A DNA stretch of 64,000 nucleotides from Aggregatimonas sangjinii (GCF_005943945.1 NZ_CP040710.1:4385501-4449500); one strand, 5' to 3'; shown: positions 33,637-41,963, numbered from the stretch's first letter. Notes: a model not told the origin generated them from the letters alone. Translations and numbers: made by a program.

Positions 33637-34252
33637 TAGTAGCCTGAGAAAATATATTGCCTACGTGGGCATACTTTTTTTGTTGACCATCCCTTTGTCG
33701 CTTTTTGGTCAGAAACAATACGAAAAAGGCTTTGTGGTATTGAACAATCAGGACACCTTGTACGGCTTTGTACGGGACAGAAAACCATCACCCTTCGGAA
33801 GGCTTTACAAAAAGATTCGATTTAAAGGAGAAAAAGGACGCTCCAAATATGGTCCGGAACAAATTCGGGCGTATCGAAAGGGAGGAATTATTTTTGAAAG
33901 TGTTTGGATGCAGGAAACCGGGCATTTTCTCAGTCAAAACTATACATCGATAGCTAACGTGGGTGAACAACGATTTTTAAAGGTTGTGGTAAAAGGCTAT
34001 CTTACCTACTACCAATGGGAGTTCGAGGATGCCGATTCGGATTATATAGACGCCATCGACCTTTTTAAAAAAAAGGATGATACCTCGCTTATTCGAGTCA
34101 CTCAAGGGTTGTTCGGACTCAAAAGGAAAAGTTTGAAACGTTTTTTTAAGGACTGTCCTCCTTTGGTAAAAAAGCTGGAAAAGAAGGAATTCAAACACCC
34201 GATCGATGTGGCGAATTTTTACAATTCGTGGAAAGGTAGTCAGTCTAGATAA
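33599..34252 (+). CDS. Secreted protein of unknown function
   Basis: About 217 aa from ATG 33599, which overlaps the end of the acyltransferase gene by 38 bases; an ATG at 33575 is also in frame. A signal peptide ends around SLFGQ. The first mature segment (KGFVVLNNQDTLYGFVRDR) resembles a beta-rich domain common in Bacteroidota exported proteins that begins with a strand and a GDTL/QDTL turn. The rest is basic with no recognised family. Start uncertain. Confidence 0.65.
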   Translation: MYSTKERFLSKCDSSLRKYIAYVGILFLLTIPLSLFGQKQYEKGFVVLNNQDTLYGFVRDRKPSPFGRLYKKIRFKGEKGRSKYGPEQIRAYRKGGIIFESVWMQETGHFLSQNYTSIANVGEQRFLKVVVKGYLTYYQWEFEDADSDYIDAIDLFKKKDDTSLIRVTQGLFGLKRKSLKRFFKDCPPLVKKLEKKEFKHPIDVANFYNSWKGSQSR

Positions 34253-34260
34253 AACGTATT

Positions 34261-34659
34261 ATGCAGCACATCATACTATTCAATTCGACACAGGAAATTC
34301 CGAAGAACGTTCTGGGAGGGGAATTGCAATCCTGTTGTTTTGCCCCTAAAACAGGTTTTTATCGCGACGGATTTTGTAAAACCGGTGAAGAAGACCACGG
34401 TACCCATGTGGTCTGCGCCATTATGACCGAGGAGTTTTTGGCATTCACCAAGTCGCAAGGCAATGATCTATCGACCCCTATTCCGCAATGGAGCTTTCCA
34501 GGGCTAAAACCGGGGGATAAATGGTGTTTGTGCGTGATGCGTTGGGTACAAGCCCAAAAGGTGGGTAAAGCCCCAAAGGTGGTGTTGGAAGCTACCCATG
34601 AAAAAGCCTTGGCCTATACCTCTTTGGCCATATTAAAAGAGCATACCTACCAAGAGTAG
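34261..34659 (+). CDS. DUF2237 protein
   Basis: 132 aa. Almost the whole chain fits DUF2237: NVLGGELQSC, TGFYRDGFCKTGEEDHGTHVVC, EFLAFTKSQGNDLSTP, PGLKPGDKWCLC. Several conserved cysteines (in the motif DGFC, HVVC and WCLCV) suggest a metal or redox role, but the function of the family is unknown. It starts 8 bases after the preceding gene on the same strand. Confidence 0.9.
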   Translation: MQHIILFNSTQEIPKNVLGGELQSCCFAPKTGFYRDGFCKTGEEDHGTHVVCAIMTEEFLAFTKSQGNDLSTPIPQWSFPGLKPGDKWCLCVMRWVQAQKVGKAPKVVLEATHEKALAYTSLAILKEHTYQE

Positions 34660-34665
34660 GTTCCG

Positions 34666-35481
34666 CTATTTCTTTGCATCGAACGCCCAGGCCAAGAATG
34701 CCGGAAAGATTTTCCCCCATGTAGGCAGATCATGTTTTCCTCCCTCAACCTCTACATAGGTAACGGCGCCAGGATAGGAATAACCCTTGGCTTGAAGTTC
34801 TTTAATAACATCCAAGGTATCGTCAATGGCGTCGATAATCCCATTCCCGTTGCGATCGGCTTTCTCGTCTTCCGTCCCGGTCTGTAACCAGAATTTCAAA
34901 GGGGGCGCGAATGGTTTTTCCTTGATGACATCTAGAAGAATACGACTTCTGTCGGCGATATCTTTTTTTACATAGGCTTTTTTACGCCACCAAAAAGAGC
35001 CGCTGAAGACGCCTATTTTCCCGAATTGCTTCGGATTTGCATAGGCGATATCGAAGGCCGATAATCCACCTAACGACATGCCGCAGTAAACCCAGTCTGC
35101 TCCTTTTGGCGAAACCTTAAATTCCTTTTTAAGAAAGGGAAGAAATTCCTCGACGATAAACTTGGAATATTCATAGGCCCGACCACCCCTACCTTTAAAA
35201 TCGGCCGATGAAGCGATACCGTATTCGTGCATTCGATTTTCATTGCATTCGATACCGAAATAGAGAAAAGGCCGCAATGTCTTATTGGCGAAAGCCTTAG
35301 TCAAGGTTTCCTCCAATCGCATCGGCCCATAATCCTGCCCGTCGTTCATGAGCAATACTGGGAACGAGGAGTTCGATTTCCAATAGTTTGACGGGGCCAC
35401 AAAACGGAATTTGACCCAGCGATCGAGATGCCGTGAAAAGATGATGCCCTTGGCACTAATGAAATCAATATGAAATTGCAT
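34666..35481 (-). CDS. Alpha/beta-hydrolase esterase (PF00756 type)
   Basis: 271 aa from ATG 35481. The open frame extends to 35730, but that part crosses the divergent promoter and the next gene. Nucleophile Ser136 in GMSLGG, catalytic His250 in EGGKHDLP, and an Asp/Glu region around TGTEDEKADRNGNGIID. The latter contains a short DxNxNGxIxD loop like a calcium-binding EF-hand or dockerin half. No signal peptide is apparent. Divergent from another alpha/beta-hydrolase gene at 35609. Confidence 0.85.
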   Translation of the reverse strand: MQFHIDFISAKGIIFSRHLDRWVKFRFVAPSNYWKSNSSFPVLLMNDGQDYGPMRLEETLTKAFANKTLRPFLYFGIECNENRMHEYGIASSADFKGRGGRAYEYSKFIVEEFLPFLKKEFKVSPKGADWVYCGMSLGGLSAFDIAYANPKQFGKIGVFSGSFWWRKKAYVKKDIADRSRILLDVIKEKPFAPPLKFWLQTGTEDEKADRNGNGIIDAIDDTLDVIKELQAKGYSYPGAVTYVEVEGGKHDLPTWGKIFPAFLAWAFDAKK

Positions 35482-35528
35482 GGGTTTCGGTAAAGAAGTG
35501 CAAGTATAACGATTACAAAAAATAAATG

Positions 35529-35558
35529 TTTGACGCATTCGGAAATAAATTACATTTG
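35529..35558 (+). promoter_or_regulatory. Promoter of the amidoligase operon
   Basis: TTTG at 35529-35532, an 18-base spacer and TACATTTG at 35551-35558 match the Bacteroidota consensus (TTTG, about 19 bases, TAnnTTTG). Transcription would start near 35564, about 45 bases before the ATG at 35609. Confidence 0.75.
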
Positions 35559-35608
35559 CGCCTTTTTTTAAAAACAACGAATCAATCATTTTACTTATAT
35601 TTAGGGCT

Positions 35609-36322
35609 ATGGCCAAAGTCGAGCATATTCCATATTTTTCCAATGTTCTAAGTAGAAACATCAATGTTGAAGTCACCGGGCATTGGGGACATCCAATACT
35701 TATGTTTCCTTCCTCAGGAGGACAATACACTCAGAATACCGATTTTGGGTTGGTAGGTTCCGTGATGCATCATGTAGAGGCTGGTCGAGTTAAATTATAT
35801 AATGTGGAGACTATTGATATGATGTCGTTCTACGATGATAATATGAACTCCGAAATGAAAATCCATAATTACGAACTGTATATGCAGTTTCTAAAGGAGG
35901 AAATGATTCCGTATATCCAAAAGGAATGCAACACGCATCGTATTGGTGTGGCAGGGGTAAGCTTTGGTGGTTTTCATGCCGCGAATACGGCTTTCCGATT
36001 TCCGGATGTGATTTCGCATTTGATCGCGATGAGTGCGGCCTTCAATATTCGTAACATGACCCCGCTTTCCGATGATATGCGCATTTATTACAACTGTCCT
36101 GACGAATTTATGCGCCATGAGGAGGCTTGGAAGTACAACCATATTCAAATCGTATTGGGAACGTCCGATTGGGATATCTGCTTGGATAAGAACAAGTATA
36201 TGTCCGGGATCCTCAACGAAAAGGGAATAAATCATTGGTATGATGAAAAAAAATGGGTAGAACACGATTGGCCCTTATGGAAAATGGCCTTTCCGGAATA
36301 TCTGGGAGCATATTTCAATTAG
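35609..36322 (+). CDS. Alpha/beta-hydrolase, first gene of the amidoligase operon
   Basis: 237 aa. Alpha/beta-hydrolase with Ser118 in GVSFGG, His219 in VEHDWPLW and Asp187 in GTSDWD as a plausible triad. The N-terminus (GHPILMFPSSGG) forms the first strand and oxyanion region. No signal peptide, so cytoplasmic. It is the first gene after a consensus promoter and is followed by an ATP-grasp ligase, suggesting it acts on an activated ester or on a peptide product of the pathway. The substrate is unknown. Confidence 0.82.
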   Translation: MAKVEHIPYFSNVLSRNINVEVTGHWGHPILMFPSSGGQYTQNTDFGLVGSVMHHVEAGRVKLYNVETIDMMSFYDDNMNSEMKIHNYELYMQFLKEEMIPYIQKECNTHRIGVAGVSFGGFHAANTAFRFPDVISHLIAMSAAFNIRNMTPLSDDMRIYYNCPDEFMRHEEAWKYNHIQIVLGTSDWDICLDKNKYMSGILNEKGINHWYDEKKWVEHDWPLWKMAFPEYLGAYFN

Positions 36323-36391
36323 AAGAATCTCAAATTAAAATTTAAAACAGCGCTCTAAACGCTTCACAAAACACACATTAATTATAAACGG

Positions 36392-36411
36392 ATTCCGGTC
36401 ATTACCGGAAT
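36392..36411 (+). other. Hairpin in front of the ATP-grasp gene
   Basis: ATTCCGGT-CATT-ACCGGAAT is a perfect 8-bp stem with a tetraloop, followed by an A run and, 14 bases later, by the ATG at 36425. A poorer in-frame ATG at 36410 lies inside the hairpin. No T run follows on the plus strand, so it is unlikely to be a terminator; a role in translation or mRNA processing is possible. Confidence 0.45.
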
Positions 36412-36424
36412 GAAAAAAAATCAC

Positions 36425-37699
36425 ATGGCAAAAAAAGTAGGCATATTGTTCGGGATGGAAGATACCTTCCCATGGGCATTCATTGACAAGGTAAACGAAT
36501 TAGGCAAAGGCAAGGTCGTCGCGGAGGCCGTTCAAATAGATAAGGTACAGCAGGGTATCGATTACGGATACAGTGTTATTTTCGACCGTATCTCACAGGA
36601 GGTTCCCTTTTACAGGGCCTATTTAAAAAACGCGGCTTTAATGGGTACCGCGGTCATCAATAATCCCTTTTGGTGGAGTGCCGATGAAAAATTTTTCAAC
36701 AACTGTTTGGCGATGGAATTGGGCATTCCCGTTCCAAAGACCATTTTACTGCCTTCTAAAGAAAGGCCGGACAATACTACCGAAAAGTCATTCAGGAATT
36801 TGGTCGCGCCCTTGGATTGGGACTACATTTTCAATTATATCGGTTTTCCGGCCTACATGAAGCCACATGATGGTGGCGGTTGGAAAAATGTTTATAAGGT
36901 TGAGAACGCGGACGATTTATTCGCCAAGCACGAAGAAACAGGTCAATTGGTGATGATGCTGCAAGAAGAAATCGTCTTTGACGATTATTATCGCGTGTAC
37001 TGTTTGGGTCAAAAGTATGTACATATCATGCCCTATGAACCACGGAATGAGTTTCATCTGCGCTATGCCACCGAGCCCAAGACCACTGGCGCCGCACATG
37101 ACAAATTGATGAAGCTGATTACGCAATATACCTTAAAGCTAAATCAGGCACTAGGCTATGACTTCAATACGGTCGAGTTTGCCATCCGCGATGGGGTGCC
37201 CTATGCCATTGATTTCTGTAATCCTGCACCGGATGCCGACATACACTCGGTCGGTCAAACCAACTTCGCATGGATTGTTGAGCATTCCGCAAAGTACGCC
37301 ATAGAAAAGGCCAACGCCCATAGATCAAAACAGAACAATACCTCTTGGGGCACCTTTGTAAAAAATTCGGCTTCGGTCGCGCGGCCAAAAGCAGGAAAAG
37401 TCAATTTAAAGACCGCTGCCGAGGCAAAGAAAACAGTAGTGAAGAGGAAGGCGACGGCTTCGGCTTCCAAGCCAAAAGCCAAACCAGCGGCAAAGAAAAG
37501 CACAACCAAGGCAACACCCGCCACAAAGGCCAAAACCGCGGTAAAGAAGACCCCTGCGAAACCGAAACCGGCCGCCAAAGCCACCAAGACCAAGACCGCA
37601 GCGGTCAAAAAAACCGCCGCTAAATCGGCTCCTATTTCAAAGACAAAGGCAGCCGTAAAAAAGGCGCCAGCTAAGACGAAACCCGCCAAGAAAAAGTAG
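36425..37699 (+). CDS. ATP-grasp ligase fused to a histone H1-like Lys/Ala/Pro tail
   Basis: 424 aa from ATG 36425 (another ATG at 36410 is in a hairpin). Residues 1-300 have an ATP-grasp fold: a ligand-binding first part, Lys146 in YMKPHDGGGWKNVYKV (ATP phosphate loop), QEEIVFDDYYRVY, and the Mg-binding set Glu251, Asp263 and Asn266 in VEFAIRDGVPYAIDFCNP. Residues about 315-424 are nearly pure Lys, Ala, Pro, Thr and Ser in AKP/KAK repeats, like bacterial histone H1 tails, and should bind nucleic acid or acidic polymers. ATP-grasp enzymes of this type join a carboxylate to an amine. Within an amide-forming operon. Confidence 0.88.
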   Translation: MAKKVGILFGMEDTFPWAFIDKVNELGKGKVVAEAVQIDKVQQGIDYGYSVIFDRISQEVPFYRAYLKNAALMGTAVINNPFWWSADEKFFNNCLAMELGIPVPKTILLPSKERPDNTTEKSFRNLVAPLDWDYIFNYIGFPAYMKPHDGGGWKNVYKVENADDLFAKHEETGQLVMMLQEEIVFDDYYRVYCLGQKYVHIMPYEPRNEFHLRYATEPKTTGAAHDKLMKLITQYTLKLNQALGYDFNTVEFAIRDGVPYAIDFCNPAPDADIHSVGQTNFAWIVEHSAKYAIEKANAHRSKQNNTSWGTFVKNSASVARPKAGKVNLKTAAEAKKTVVKRKATASASKPKAKPAAKKSTTKATPATKAKTAVKKTPAKPKPAAKATKTKTAAVKKTAAKSAPISKTKAAVKKAPAKTKPAKKK

Positions 37700-37732
37700 A
37701 TCCTTAGTTGACCAAAGTTAAACGCGACCCTT

Positions 37733-38830
37733 ATGCACAAATTCACACTCGGAATAGAAGAGGAGTTTCAGATTCTCGAAAGTGATTCCTACACCCTTCA
37801 TTCGCAGATGTCGAAAATCATTGATGGGGGCAAGGTGCTGCTGCAAGAGCGCATCAAGGAAGAAATGCACCAATCTATGGTGGAGATGGGCACGAACGTA
37901 TGTGAAAATATCAATCAAGTTCGCGATGAGGTTTCTTACCTGAGGCAGCAAATTATATTATTGGCCAATGATGAAGGTCTGAAGGTCGCCGCGGCGGGTA
38001 CGCACCCGATTTCCCAGTGGCACGAACAACTCATAACATCTAAACCTCGATATGAGGAGATTGTAGACGAGATGAAAGACGTGGCTCGTGGAAACCTTAT
38101 TTTCGGGATGCATGTGCATGTGGCGATTCCAAATCGGGAGGAAGGGCTGGAAATCTTGAATACCGTACGGTATTTTTTACCGCATTTGTATGCCTTGTCG
38201 ACGAATTCCCCTTTTTGGGAAGGGCGTAACACAGGTTTTAAATCGTACCGTAGCAAGGTTTTCGATAAGTTTCCGAGAACCGGTATTCCACCCTATTTCG
38301 CAAGCGTTGCCGAATACGACAAATTTGTGGATATTTTGGTACGCACCAGATGTCTGGATAATGCCAAAAAAATCTGGTGGGACATCCGCTTACATCCATT
38401 TTATCCCACCATTGAATTTCGTATCTGCGATGTGGTGATGACGGTAGACGAAGTAACTTGTATCGCGGCTTTGATGCAATGTTTGGTCGCGAAACTCTAT
38501 AAATTGAACCGAAAGAACCAGACATTTAAAAACTATCGCCGATTGTTACTGAACGAGAACAAATGGCGGGCCGCCAGATGGGGAATCGAGGCAAAGCTTA
38601 TCGATTTTGGGATTGAAGAGGAAGTACCCTTCAACAATCTGATTCACGAGTTGTTGGATTTTATCGATGATGTAGTTGATGATTTGGGATGCCGCAACGA
38701 GGTCAATTATGTCTATCAGATGTTACAACAAGGTTCAGGGGCCGACCGGCAGCTTAAGGTTTTCGAGGAGACTGGTAGCTTGGTCGAAGTAGCCAAATAT
38801 ATCGTGGGCCAAACGGCGAAGGGTTTGTAA
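37733..38830 (+). CDS. Carboxylate-amine ligase, GCS2 (YbdK) family
   Basis: 365 aa. The start FTLGIEEEFQILE is the signature of the GCS2/COG2170 family, related to glutamate-cysteine ligase. Other conserved pieces: AAGTHPISQW, FGMHVHVAIP, STNSPFWEGRNTGFKSYR, IEFRICDVVMTVDE. E. coli YbdK has weak glutamate-cysteine ligase activity, but most family members act on unknown substrates. It starts 33 bases after the ATP-grasp gene and is probably the second ligase of the pathway. Confidence 0.9.
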   Translation: MHKFTLGIEEEFQILESDSYTLHSQMSKIIDGGKVLLQERIKEEMHQSMVEMGTNVCENINQVRDEVSYLRQQIILLANDEGLKVAAAGTHPISQWHEQLITSKPRYEEIVDEMKDVARGNLIFGMHVHVAIPNREEGLEILNTVRYFLPHLYALSTNSPFWEGRNTGFKSYRSKVFDKFPRTGIPPYFASVAEYDKFVDILVRTRCLDNAKKIWWDIRLHPFYPTIEFRICDVVMTVDEVTCIAALMQCLVAKLYKLNRKNQTFKNYRRLLLNENKWRAARWGIEAKLIDFGIEEEVPFNNLIHELLDFIDDVVDDLGCRNEVNYVYQMLQQGSGADRQLKVFEETGSLVEVAKYIVGQTAKGL

Positions 38831-38896
38831 CTTTACCAAACGAACGGTAGCGGCCACATATGAAATGCGCATTTCGTGCGTTATGAAAGAAAAAAA

Positions 38897-39733
38897 ATGC
38901 ACAGTACCTATAAAATAGCGATTTTAGATATGAATGCCGGCGAGCCCAATGAGGGCATGCGCTGCATTAAGATGTTGGCAGGCGACTTTTTATCGAAAGA
39001 TGGGATTTTAGGCCATTACGATACCTTTGATGTCCGCGTAACCGGTGAGGTACCGAATATTGCGGATTATGATATTTTTATTTCCTCTGGAGGTCCGGGT
39101 TCACCCTTGCTTACAGGGGAAGCTTGGGAGAACAACTACTTTATTTTCCTCGATACGTTATTGCAGCACAATCTTTCCAGACCCGATAAGAAACATTTGT
39201 TTTTGATTTGTCATTCCTTTCAATTGGCCTGCATGCATTGGGATGTCGCCCGTGTGACCAAAAGGCGCAGTACCTCTTTTGGAATCCTGCCCATTTTCAA
39301 AACCAAGAGCGGGGAAAGGGAAGTACTTTTCGAAGGTCTGCTAGACCCCTTTTATGCAGTTGATTCAAGAGATTACCAAGTCATAGGTCCCAAGGAATGG
39401 AAGTTGGATACGCTGGACGGGAAAGTACTTTGTCGCGAAAAAATGCGGCCCAATGTACCCTTGGAGCGTGCCGTGATGGCCATTCGTTTTTCCAACGAGA
39501 TTTTCGGCACACAGTTTCATCCGGAAGCGGATGCCGAAGGGATGCTTCGCTATTTCGTAAAAGAGGAAAAAAGGGAACTGGTCATCAAAAAACACGGTAA
39601 AAAGAAATATACCGAAATGATCGAGCAATTGGATGATGACGGAAAGATCATGAAGACCAACCACACGATTATCCCGAGATTTCTAGATTTGGCTGCGAAG
39701 GCCATAGACGAATCGAAACTACAGACTGCATGA
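38897..39733 (+). CDS. Class I glutamine amidotransferase-like protein
   Basis: 278 aa from ATG 38897; a GTG 21 bases earlier is also in frame. A GATase-1 domain with the triad Cys105 (LICHSFQLA), His208 and Glu210 (GTQFHPEAD), and an oxyanion loop at SSGGPGSP. Such domains release ammonia from glutamine or hydrolyse gamma-glutamyl bonds. In this operon it could deliver ammonia to a ligase or remove a glutamyl group from a product. Its stop overlaps the next start (ATGA). Confidence 0.88.
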   Translation: MHSTYKIAILDMNAGEPNEGMRCIKMLAGDFLSKDGILGHYDTFDVRVTGEVPNIADYDIFISSGGPGSPLLTGEAWENNYFIFLDTLLQHNLSRPDKKHLFLICHSFQLACMHWDVARVTKRRSTSFGILPIFKTKSGEREVLFEGLLDPFYAVDSRDYQVIGPKEWKLDTLDGKVLCREKMRPNVPLERAVMAIRFSNEIFGTQFHPEADAEGMLRYFVKEEKRELVIKKHGKKKYTEMIEQLDDDGKIMKTNHTIIPRFLDLAAKAIDESKLQTA

Positions 39734-40926
39734 TACCGAAAATCAGGGAAGCCTTCAATGCCAATTTCAAAGAAGAGTTTTATCAAGACCTTCTTGACCA
39801 TGTAGTAAAGGAATTGAAAGAACCTACTGCTTTCCGTATTTCGGAAACCCCCGTTTTTATCAGTAAGGAAATAAAGGCCGCCGTTTTCTCGGCCTGTGAT
39901 GCCATCATTGAACAATTGTGGCAAATCGATTTTGCCGACATACGGGACACTTTTGTTCCAAAGGAAATGCAGTCGCCCCTTCCTATGGGGAAACCTGACT
40001 TTTTGGCCATTGATTTTGGCTTATGCGATGATGGGAAAGGAGGAATTACACCGCAACTTATCGAATTACAAGCGTTTCCGACCTTATTTTTTTACCAGCC
40101 TTTTTTGGGTGAAGCTTTTATTAAAGCGTATCCGAATATGCCAAAAGAAGGATTTCACTACTACTTTAGTGGCCTGAACAAACAAGGGTATCATGCCGCC
40201 GTTAGCAAGGTAATCCTTAACGGCTACAATCCGGAAAATGTCATCCTCCTTGAGGTCTTTCCCGAAAAACAGAAAACGAGAATCGACTTCTGGGCCACGC
40301 AAAAAGCCTTGGGTATCGAGGTGGTCTGTATGACAAAGGTCATTAAAGAGGGGAAAAAGCTTTTTTATGAAAAAGACGGTCGAAAAATACCGATTCACCG
40401 CATCTACAACCGGGTCATTTTCGATGAGTTGGAACGTATCGAAAACCTACAGACGAGCTTTACGCTAAGCGACGATCTCGAGGTAGAATGGTGTACGCAT
40501 CCCGATTGGTTTTTTGTGATTTCAAAGTGTATTATGCCGTTACTGAAGCATAAGAATGTGCCGGCATCCTACTATCTGAACAATTTTCCCTCCGATTTGA
40601 ATCTGTCCAACTACGTACTAAAACCCTTGTTTTCCTTCGCAGGACAAGGCATCAATCTTCACCCTACAAAAGAGATTCTCGATGGCATCGAAGACAAACA
40701 AAATTACATTCTGCAACAAAAGGTGGCGTACAAACCCTTGGTGAAGACGAATACCGCCAAGAATTCCAAAGTCGAGTTGCGCATGCTCTATATCTGGAGT
40801 GAGGAAGAAAATAGGCTGAAACCGGTCATCAACCTTACCCGAATGAGTAAAGGCGAAATGATCAACGTGTCGCATCAAGTAGACGAAACCTGGATCGGAT
40901 CTTCCATTAGCTTTTTCGAGGAGTAA
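39730..40926 (+). CDS. Second ATP-grasp-like protein of the amidoligase operon
   Basis: 398 aa, translationally coupled to the amidotransferase by a four-base overlap. The C-terminal third reads like an ATP-grasp core: NYVLKPLFSFAGQG with Lys298 and a glycine loop, YILQQKVAYKPLV, ELRMLYIW, and NLTRMSKGEMINVSH with Asn368 and Arg371 at the Mg/ATP end. The first part (FLAIDFGLCDDGKGGITPQLIELQ, in two pieces) has no clear family and may bind the substrate, with loose likeness to glutathionylspermidine synthase. Assigned from pattern only. Confidence 0.65.
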   Translation: MIPKIREAFNANFKEEFYQDLLDHVVKELKEPTAFRISETPVFISKEIKAAVFSACDAIIEQLWQIDFADIRDTFVPKEMQSPLPMGKPDFLAIDFGLCDDGKGGITPQLIELQAFPTLFFYQPFLGEAFIKAYPNMPKEGFHYYFSGLNKQGYHAAVSKVILNGYNPENVILLEVFPEKQKTRIDFWATQKALGIEVVCMTKVIKEGKKLFYEKDGRKIPIHRIYNRVIFDELERIENLQTSFTLSDDLEVEWCTHPDWFFVISKCIMPLLKHKNVPASYYLNNFPSDLNLSNYVLKPLFSFAGQGINLHPTKEILDGIEDKQNYILQQKVAYKPLVKTNTAKNSKVELRMLYIWSEEENRLKPVINLTRMSKGEMINVSHQVDETWIGSSISFFEE

Positions 40927-40975
40927 TTATTGTACTTAAGGAAGGCTACGAAATCAAGCTCGAGGAATACTTAAC

Positions 40976-41311
40976 TCAGGAGTAATCCGAACTCAAGGTT
41001 CTCAACCTAGTAAAATGACGAATATTCGAATTACCTACCTCTCCTTGGGAGAGGTCGTAATCGCCAGAGCGATTGCGGGTGAGGCCCCCGGGTGTCGCAA
41101 AAATCAACGCATCATAACCCTCAATGATATTTTTCATCAGACCAACAAAATCGTCATCATGGTTGGTATTTTGATAGTCGTAAAATGAAATGCGATACTC
41201 CTGTAAATCGATGATTTCGCAATGTAAAAGTGTTTTAAGGGCATCTACCTTCTGTCGTGTTTCGCCGTCGCCTCTAGAACTTCCTAAAATGACTACCTTT
41301 CTGGTCTTCAT
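40976..41311 (-). pseudogene. Truncated NAD(P)H-dependent FMN reductase
   Basis: Residues 1-74 (VVILGSSRGDGETRQKV, IDLQEYRISFYDYQ, GYDALIFATP) match the first half of the NADPH-dependent FMN reductase family. The match stops right at the FATP flavin loop and the frame runs into a repeat with two hairpins (41037-41074) and then to an unrelated tail. About 60-100 residues of the family are missing. Probably broken by the repeat element. Confidence 0.75.
41037..41074. repeat. REP-like double hairpin
   Basis: ACCTCTCC-TTG-GGAGAGGT (41037-41055, perfect 8-bp stem) is followed by AATCGC-CAGA-GCGATT (41059-41074, perfect 6-bp stem) and a GTGAGG segment. The arrangement looks like a bacterial repetitive extragenic palindrome. 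It sits exactly where the truncated reductase loses homology. Similar CCTCCC/GGGAGG sequence occurs at 48266-48286. Confidence 0.55.
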
Positions 41312-41375
41312 ACGTCTAATTTCTCACTGCTGTCGAGTTAATGCAGTCCTGCAAACCGCCATTGCTTACTGCACG

Positions 41376-41963
41376 CTACCGCCCTTTCATCAACTTAGCC
41401 ACATACTTTCCGATCACATCAAATTCCAAATTCACCACCGAACCCACTTGGTACGAATTGAACCGAGTGTGTTCATAAGTATAGGGAATGATCGCAACGC
41501 TAAAGCTATTGGTGCCGGAATCAACAACGGTCAAGCTGGTGCCGTCTATGGTAATCGAACCTTTTTCAATCGTCGGGTTGCCGTTTGCCGCATCATACTC
41601 GAATGAAAATACCCAACTACCATCTTCTTCTGAAACTGCGGTACATACACCGGTCTGATCTACATGACCTTGTACAATATGACCATCCAGCCGGCTGCCT
41701 AAGATCATGGCCCGTTCCAAATTTACCCTTTCCCCTTCCCGTAATTTTCCAAGATTCGTCTTTTGAAGGGTTTCATCAATCGCCGTTACGGTGTAAATTC
41801 CAGTATCTACGGAAACAACGGTCAAGCAAACGCCATTGTGGGCAACGCTTTGATCGATTTTCAGTTCGCTCGATAACGGACTGGCAATCGTAATATGTAG
41901 ATTGCTTCCTTCCTTCCGTAATTCGGCGACCTCACCTAAAGTTTCGATTATTCCCGTAAACAT
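41376..41963 (-). CDS. ribE: Riboflavin synthase alpha subunit
   Basis: 195 aa, two lumazine-binding repeats. MFTGIIETLGEV is the conserved start; repeat 1 has NGVCLTVV, repeat 2 has GHIVQGHVDQTG and IDGTSLTVV. The enzyme dismutates two 6,7-dimethyl-8-ribityllumazines to riboflavin. It diverges from pdxA, as seen in other flavobacteria. Size is typical. Confidence 0.95.
   Translation of the reverse strand: MFTGIIETLGEVAELRKEGSNLHITIASPLSSELKIDQSVAHNGVCLTVVSVDTGIYTVTAIDETLQKTNLGKLREGERVNLERAMILGSRLDGHIVQGHVDQTGVCTAVSEEDGSWVFSFEYDAANGNPTIEKGSITIDGTSLTVVDSGTNSFSVAIIPYTYEHTRFNSYQVGSVVNLEFDVIGKYVAKLMKGR

Noticed and set aside
34666-35730. Long version of the esterase gene (354 codons)
   Set aside because: The extra N-terminal part crosses a consensus promoter and the coding region of the divergent hydrolase; the natural start is ATG 35481.
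37255-37746. Minus-strand ORF of 163 codons rich in Ala, Leu, Phe and Val
   Set aside because: It is the antisense of the Lys/Ala/Pro tail; such codons read backwards give hydrophobic sequence that mimics membrane helices.
40927-40984. Plus-strand stretch reading KEGYEIKLEEYLTQE before a stop
   Set aside because: No start codon and too short; possibly the end of a lost gene but not supportable.
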